Shown here piece after piece: positions 7,075-8,506 of a DNA stretch of 8,506 nucleotides (positions within the stretch are counted from its first letter, which is position 1; every line of letters begins with the position of its first letter). The position numbers were made by a program, and so were the translations under genes. A model generated the notes under the pieces. That model was given only the letters and a program-made list of their open reading frames with translations. It searched no databases and was not told the DNA's origin. The stretch comes from Gallionellales bacterium CG03_land_8_20_14_0_80_55_15 (GTDB taxonomy: Bacteria; Pseudomonadota; Gammaproteobacteria; Burkholderiales; Gallionellaceae): positions 1 to 8,506 of the forward strand of contig PEUR01000133.1 in the NCBI GenBank assembly GCA_002780675.1, in the 5' to 3' direction.

Positions 7075-7103
7075 TTGACATGTCGTCCTCCGACACGTAC
7101 TCT
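7075..7103 (+). promoter_or_regulatory. Candidate promoter P2 with perfect TTGACA
   Basis: A consensus TTGACA (7075-7080) is followed at exactly 17 bases by TACTCT (7098-7103), a poor -10 with three of six matches. The inverted repeat at 7078-7098 fills the spacer, so any protein bound there would block or remodel this promoter. It lies just downstream of P1, so both could feed the same operon. Confidence 0.35.
7078..7098. promoter_or_regulatory. Inverted-repeat operator candidate
   Basis: Eight-base arms ACATGTCG (7078-7085) and CGACACGT (7091-7098) are complementary at seven of eight positions around a 5-base TCCTC centre. The repeat overlaps the end of the TTGACA box and the whole spacer, the position expected of a repressor site. 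The small HTH protein encoded 116 bases downstream is the obvious candidate ligand, but excisionase-family proteins often bind direct repeats, so the partner is uncertain. Confidence 0.5.
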
Positions 7104-7117
7104 CATGCCAAATAGGT

Positions 7118-7144
7118 GCGATCAAATGTTCGAGAGTGGCGATC
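7118..7144. repeat. Direct repeat GCGATC spaced two helical turns
   Basis: GCGATC occurs at 7118-7123 and 7139-7144, 21 bases apart start to start, with GTG just before each. It lies between the palindrome and the HTH gene. A two-turn spacing places both copies on the same face of the helix, as in binding sites for small MerR/Xis-like proteins. The unit is short, so chance is possible. Confidence 0.3.
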
Positions 7145-7201
7145 TGTCACCAAGCCTTATAAGTTTTGCTTAGCCCCTCGTTTAAACAGGTGGCAATTCC
7201 C

Positions 7202-7205
7202 GGAG
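7202..7205 (+). promoter_or_regulatory. Ribosome binding site that sets the start of the HTH gene
   Basis: GGAG at 7202-7205 is eight bases from the ATG at 7214 but only two from the in-frame ATG at 7208. It therefore favours 7214. The upstream TTG (7166) has no suitable site. Confidence 0.6.
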
Positions 7206-7213
7206 TGATGACG

Positions 7214-7408
7214 ATGGAAGACAGATGGCTATCCGTAGATGAAATCGGAGCGTATCTCGGTGTAAAGCGAGATACGGTCTACAAATGGATCAGTGAAAAA
7301 GGCATGCCTGCCCACAAAGTCGGTCGTCTTTGGAAGTTTAAAAAAGACGAGGTTGACGAGTGGGTGCGCAAAGGTGGGGCGGGCGAGAGCAGTGTTGAGC
7401 ATGACTGA
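7214..7408 (+). CDS. Excisionase-family helix-turn-helix DNA-binding protein, putative operon regulator
   Basis: The product is 64 aa, starting 'MEDRWLSVDEIGAYLGV'. In-frame starts at 7166 (TTG) and 7208 (ATG) are possible, but 7214 fits the ribosome binding site and the family N-terminus. The whole protein is one HTH_17/MerR-like domain: 'WLSVDEIGAYLGVKRDTVYKWI' forms the helix-turn-helix, 'GMPAHKVGRLWKFKKDEVDEWV' the wing strands and final helix, then a short tail. Such proteins serve as recombination directionality factors or small transcriptional regulators. Here it is not next to the integrase but is the first gene of the BrxA/BrxB-like operon, overlapping the next gene by eight bases, which makes a regulator of that operon more likely. 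It is not a WYL-type BrxR. Fold confidence is high; the role is inferred. Confidence 0.88.
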   Translation: MEDRWLSVDEIGAYLGVKRDTVYKWISEKGMPAHKVGRLWKFKKDEVDEWVRKGGAGESSVEHD

Positions 7409-8195
7409 AACGAATGCCATCAAACTGACCCGTTTCGGCTACCGCTTCGGGCGGGGCGGCGTCCACTCTTCGCGAACCATGATGCTCGCGGAGTTGCGGG
7501 CTTTGCTGAGTTACGTCGACAAGGCCGACGCACCGAAAGCTGAATACCTTGAAGCGATACAAACCGTCAACTGCCTTGGCAAACGCTCAGGCAAAACGCG
7601 CGTCCTGACGTATCGTCATCTCGTCGAACTTTACACACTCGACCCTAGTTTCGTTTTGTTTCGGGCACTGCGTTTTTTTTGGCAGCGCGATACCAGTGGG
7701 CAGCCACTGTTAGCAGCCTTGTTCGCATATTCGCGTGATCCAATATTTCGATCATCTGCTTCTATCGTTCTCGCGTATCAGGAAGGTGCTACGGTCGCGC
7801 GCGAAGTGCTTGAAGATTTTATCGATAATCAGGAGCATGGCCGTTTCAGCCCTGCCACTCTCAAATCCACCGCGCAAAATATCAACGCAACATGGACGCA
7901 GGCGGGTCATCTGACTGGCCGTGCGCGCAAGGTTCGTACGCAAGCCTTGGCAACACCCGGTGCGGTAGCATTCGCACTGTTGTTGGGTTACCTGGCTGGG
8001 CAGCGCGGGGAGAATCTTTTCAGCAGTGAATATATGCGGCTGCTCGATTGCAGTTTTAACCGTGCCATTGAACTGGCCGAGGATGCCTCTCGTCGTGGTT
8101 GGATCACATTGAAGCGCGTAGGGCAAGTGATCGAAGTGGTATTTCCGAACCTGATTACGGCACAGGAAATGGAGTGGCTACGTGAGCAGAATTAA
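7401..8195 (+). CDS. BrxA-like protein (DUF1819 type), putative BREX defence component
   Basis: The product is 264 aa from the ATG at 7401, which overlaps the HTH gene by eight bases. The frame is open further upstream, but that part lies inside the HTH gene. BrxA proteins are small DNA-binding proteins of BREX phage-defence loci. Resemblance is judged by pattern: 'YLEAIQTVNCLGKRSGKTR' (49-67), 'LVELYTLDPSFVLFRALRFFW' (74-94), 'QPLLAALFAYSRDPIFR' (101-117), then 'FSPATLKSTAQNINATWTQAGHL' (149-171), which looks like a winged-helix recognition region, followed by the basic 'RARKVRTQ'. 'GAVAFALLLGYLAG' (187-200) is hydrophobic but best read as a buried helix. It is somewhat longer than the roughly 200-aa BrxA proteins I recall. 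The following gene looks BrxB-like, which reinforces the call. A related non-BREX defence family remains possible. Confidence 0.65.
   Translation: MTETNAIKLTRFGYRFGRGGVHSSRTMMLAELRALLSYVDKADAPKAEYLEAIQTVNCLGKRSGKTRVLTYRHLVELYTLDPSFVLFRALRFFWQRDTSGQPLLAALFAYSRDPIFRSSASIVLAYQEGATVAREVLEDFIDNQEHGRFSPATLKSTAQNINATWTQAGHLTGRARKVRTQALATPGAVAFALLLGYLAGQRGENLFSSEYMRLLDCSFNRAIELAEDASRRGWITLKRVGQVIEVVFPNLITAQEMEWLREQN
8171..8174 (+). promoter_or_regulatory. Ribosome binding site supporting the GTG start at 8182
   Basis: GGAG at 8171-8174 lies seven bases before GTG at 8182, inside the end of the BrxA-like gene. This supports a GTG start overlapping that gene by 14 bases. Confidence 0.6.
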
Positions 8196-8506
8196 ACGAT
8201 TGATTCAGTCCTACAGCAAATACGTTGCTGTGCCGTGGCGTAACGATGCGGCTGCGGCTCAGCGTGTTATTTTCTGCGTCTATAACGAGACTGAAGAGCT
8301 GCGCCTGCGCGCAAAAATTGATGAGTTTGAAATTGCCACACGGGCTGTAGGACATGAATGGGCCTTGTTTGATCTGACGGACACGTTCCCTAACTGGATA
8401 GCTTCCCAGCGCTATGCAAAAAGCTACTTTCAAAAGCCCGGTCTGCTGCCGACGTTACTGCCGAAGTATCTCACCTATATAGAGACAGAGTTCACCACGT
8501 TCATGC
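8182..8506 (+). CDS. BrxB-like protein (DUF1788 type), N-terminal part, cut by the window edge
   Basis: A frame with GTG start runs to the window end, giving 108 codons without a stop. It overlaps the BrxA-like stop by 14 bases and has a good ribosome binding site, so translational coupling is likely. It begins 'VSRIKRLIQSYSKYVAVPW'. Residues about 25-70 ('AQRVIFCVYNETEELRLRAKIDEF' and 'HEWALFDLTDTFPNWI') follow the outline I recall for BrxB: a strand ending in a tyrosine, an acidic turn with E-L-R, a helix, then a strand leading into a leucine/aspartate-rich segment. BrxB is a conserved BREX component of unclear biochemistry, usually next to BrxA. A further 'YFQKPGLLPTLLPKYL' segment (about 80-95) follows. 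Family assignment is tentative and leans on gene order. Confidence 0.6.
   Translation, partial: MSRIKRLIQSYSKYVAVPWRNDAAAAQRVIFCVYNETEELRLRAKIDEFEIATRAVGHEWALFDLTDTFPNWIASQRYAKSYFQKPGLLPTLLPKYLTYIETEFTTFM

Larger units (their letters stand above)
6882..7213. other. 332-base intergenic regulatory region before the BREX-like operon
   Basis: No gene is supported here. The left half contains a GAAGCTTC palindrome (6918-6925), two tandem AGGCGT hexamers (6970-6981) and a lone TTGACA (6995-7000) without a well-spaced -10. The right half (7031-7144) carries the promoter and repeat elements listed separately. No obvious terminator follows the winged-helix gene; ACCT-GATT-AGGT, just after its stop, is too short. 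Confidence 0.6.

Noticed and set aside
7293..7400. N-terminal extension of the BrxA-like protein
   Set aside because: The extra 36 residues are encoded inside the HTH gene in another frame; the ATG at 7401 gives a natural short overlap and start.
8155..8433. 92-aa minus-strand frame near the right edge
   Set aside because: It is antisense to the BrxB-like reading frame, which has coding-like composition, a ribosome binding site and coupling to the upstream gene.
1..8506. CRISPR array, insertion-sequence ends or long direct/inverted repeats
   Set aside because: No regularly spaced repeats, transposase gene or paired terminal repeats were found on reading the window.

Overview
The window reads as a betaproteobacterial chromosome, probably of the Nitrosomonadales type. 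This rests on the character of the HDOD protein, the UDP-glucose dehydrogenase and the tRNA-Asn, not on a database match. A mobile genetic island appears to have entered next to the tRNA-Asn gene.

Left part (1-2567), host backbone: an HDOD-domain regulatory protein on the + strand (6-818) converges on a complete UDP-glucose 6-dehydrogenase gene on the - strand (909-2255). The two are separated by an AT-rich inverted repeat that may terminate both. A tRNA-Asn(GTT) with encoded CCA (2492-2567) follows, with its own promoter and a strong rho-independent terminator (2575-2603).

Middle part (2604-6881), mobile-element module: a 350-base AT-rich non-coding stretch leads to a complete tyrosine recombinase/integrase (2955-4061). 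Its stop overlaps the start of an unrecognised 357-aa gene (4061-5134). A second tight cluster follows: a small excisionase/AlpA-like helix-turn-helix protein (5249-5506), a second small HTH-like basic protein (5509-5946), and a protein with a replisome-organizer-like winged-helix N-terminus (5943-6881). The last two overlap by four bases. This looks like the integration, excision-control and replication core of an integrative element. No conjugation, phage structural or antibiotic-resistance gene is visible.

Right part (6882-8506), cargo: a 332-base regulatory gap holds a perfect TATAAT, a TTGACA, a near-perfect inverted repeat lying over the second promoter's spacer, and a two-turn-spaced direct repeat. 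It precedes a compact operon with overlapping genes: a 64-aa excisionase-family HTH protein (7214-7408), a 264-aa protein resembling BrxA (7401-8195), and the start of a protein resembling BrxB (8182 to the window end). The BrxA/BrxB pair suggests the beginning of a BREX-type anti-phage defence locus. The expected ATPase, methyltransferase and PglZ genes would lie to the right of the window. That identification comes from recalled family patterns and gene order and needs a profile search.
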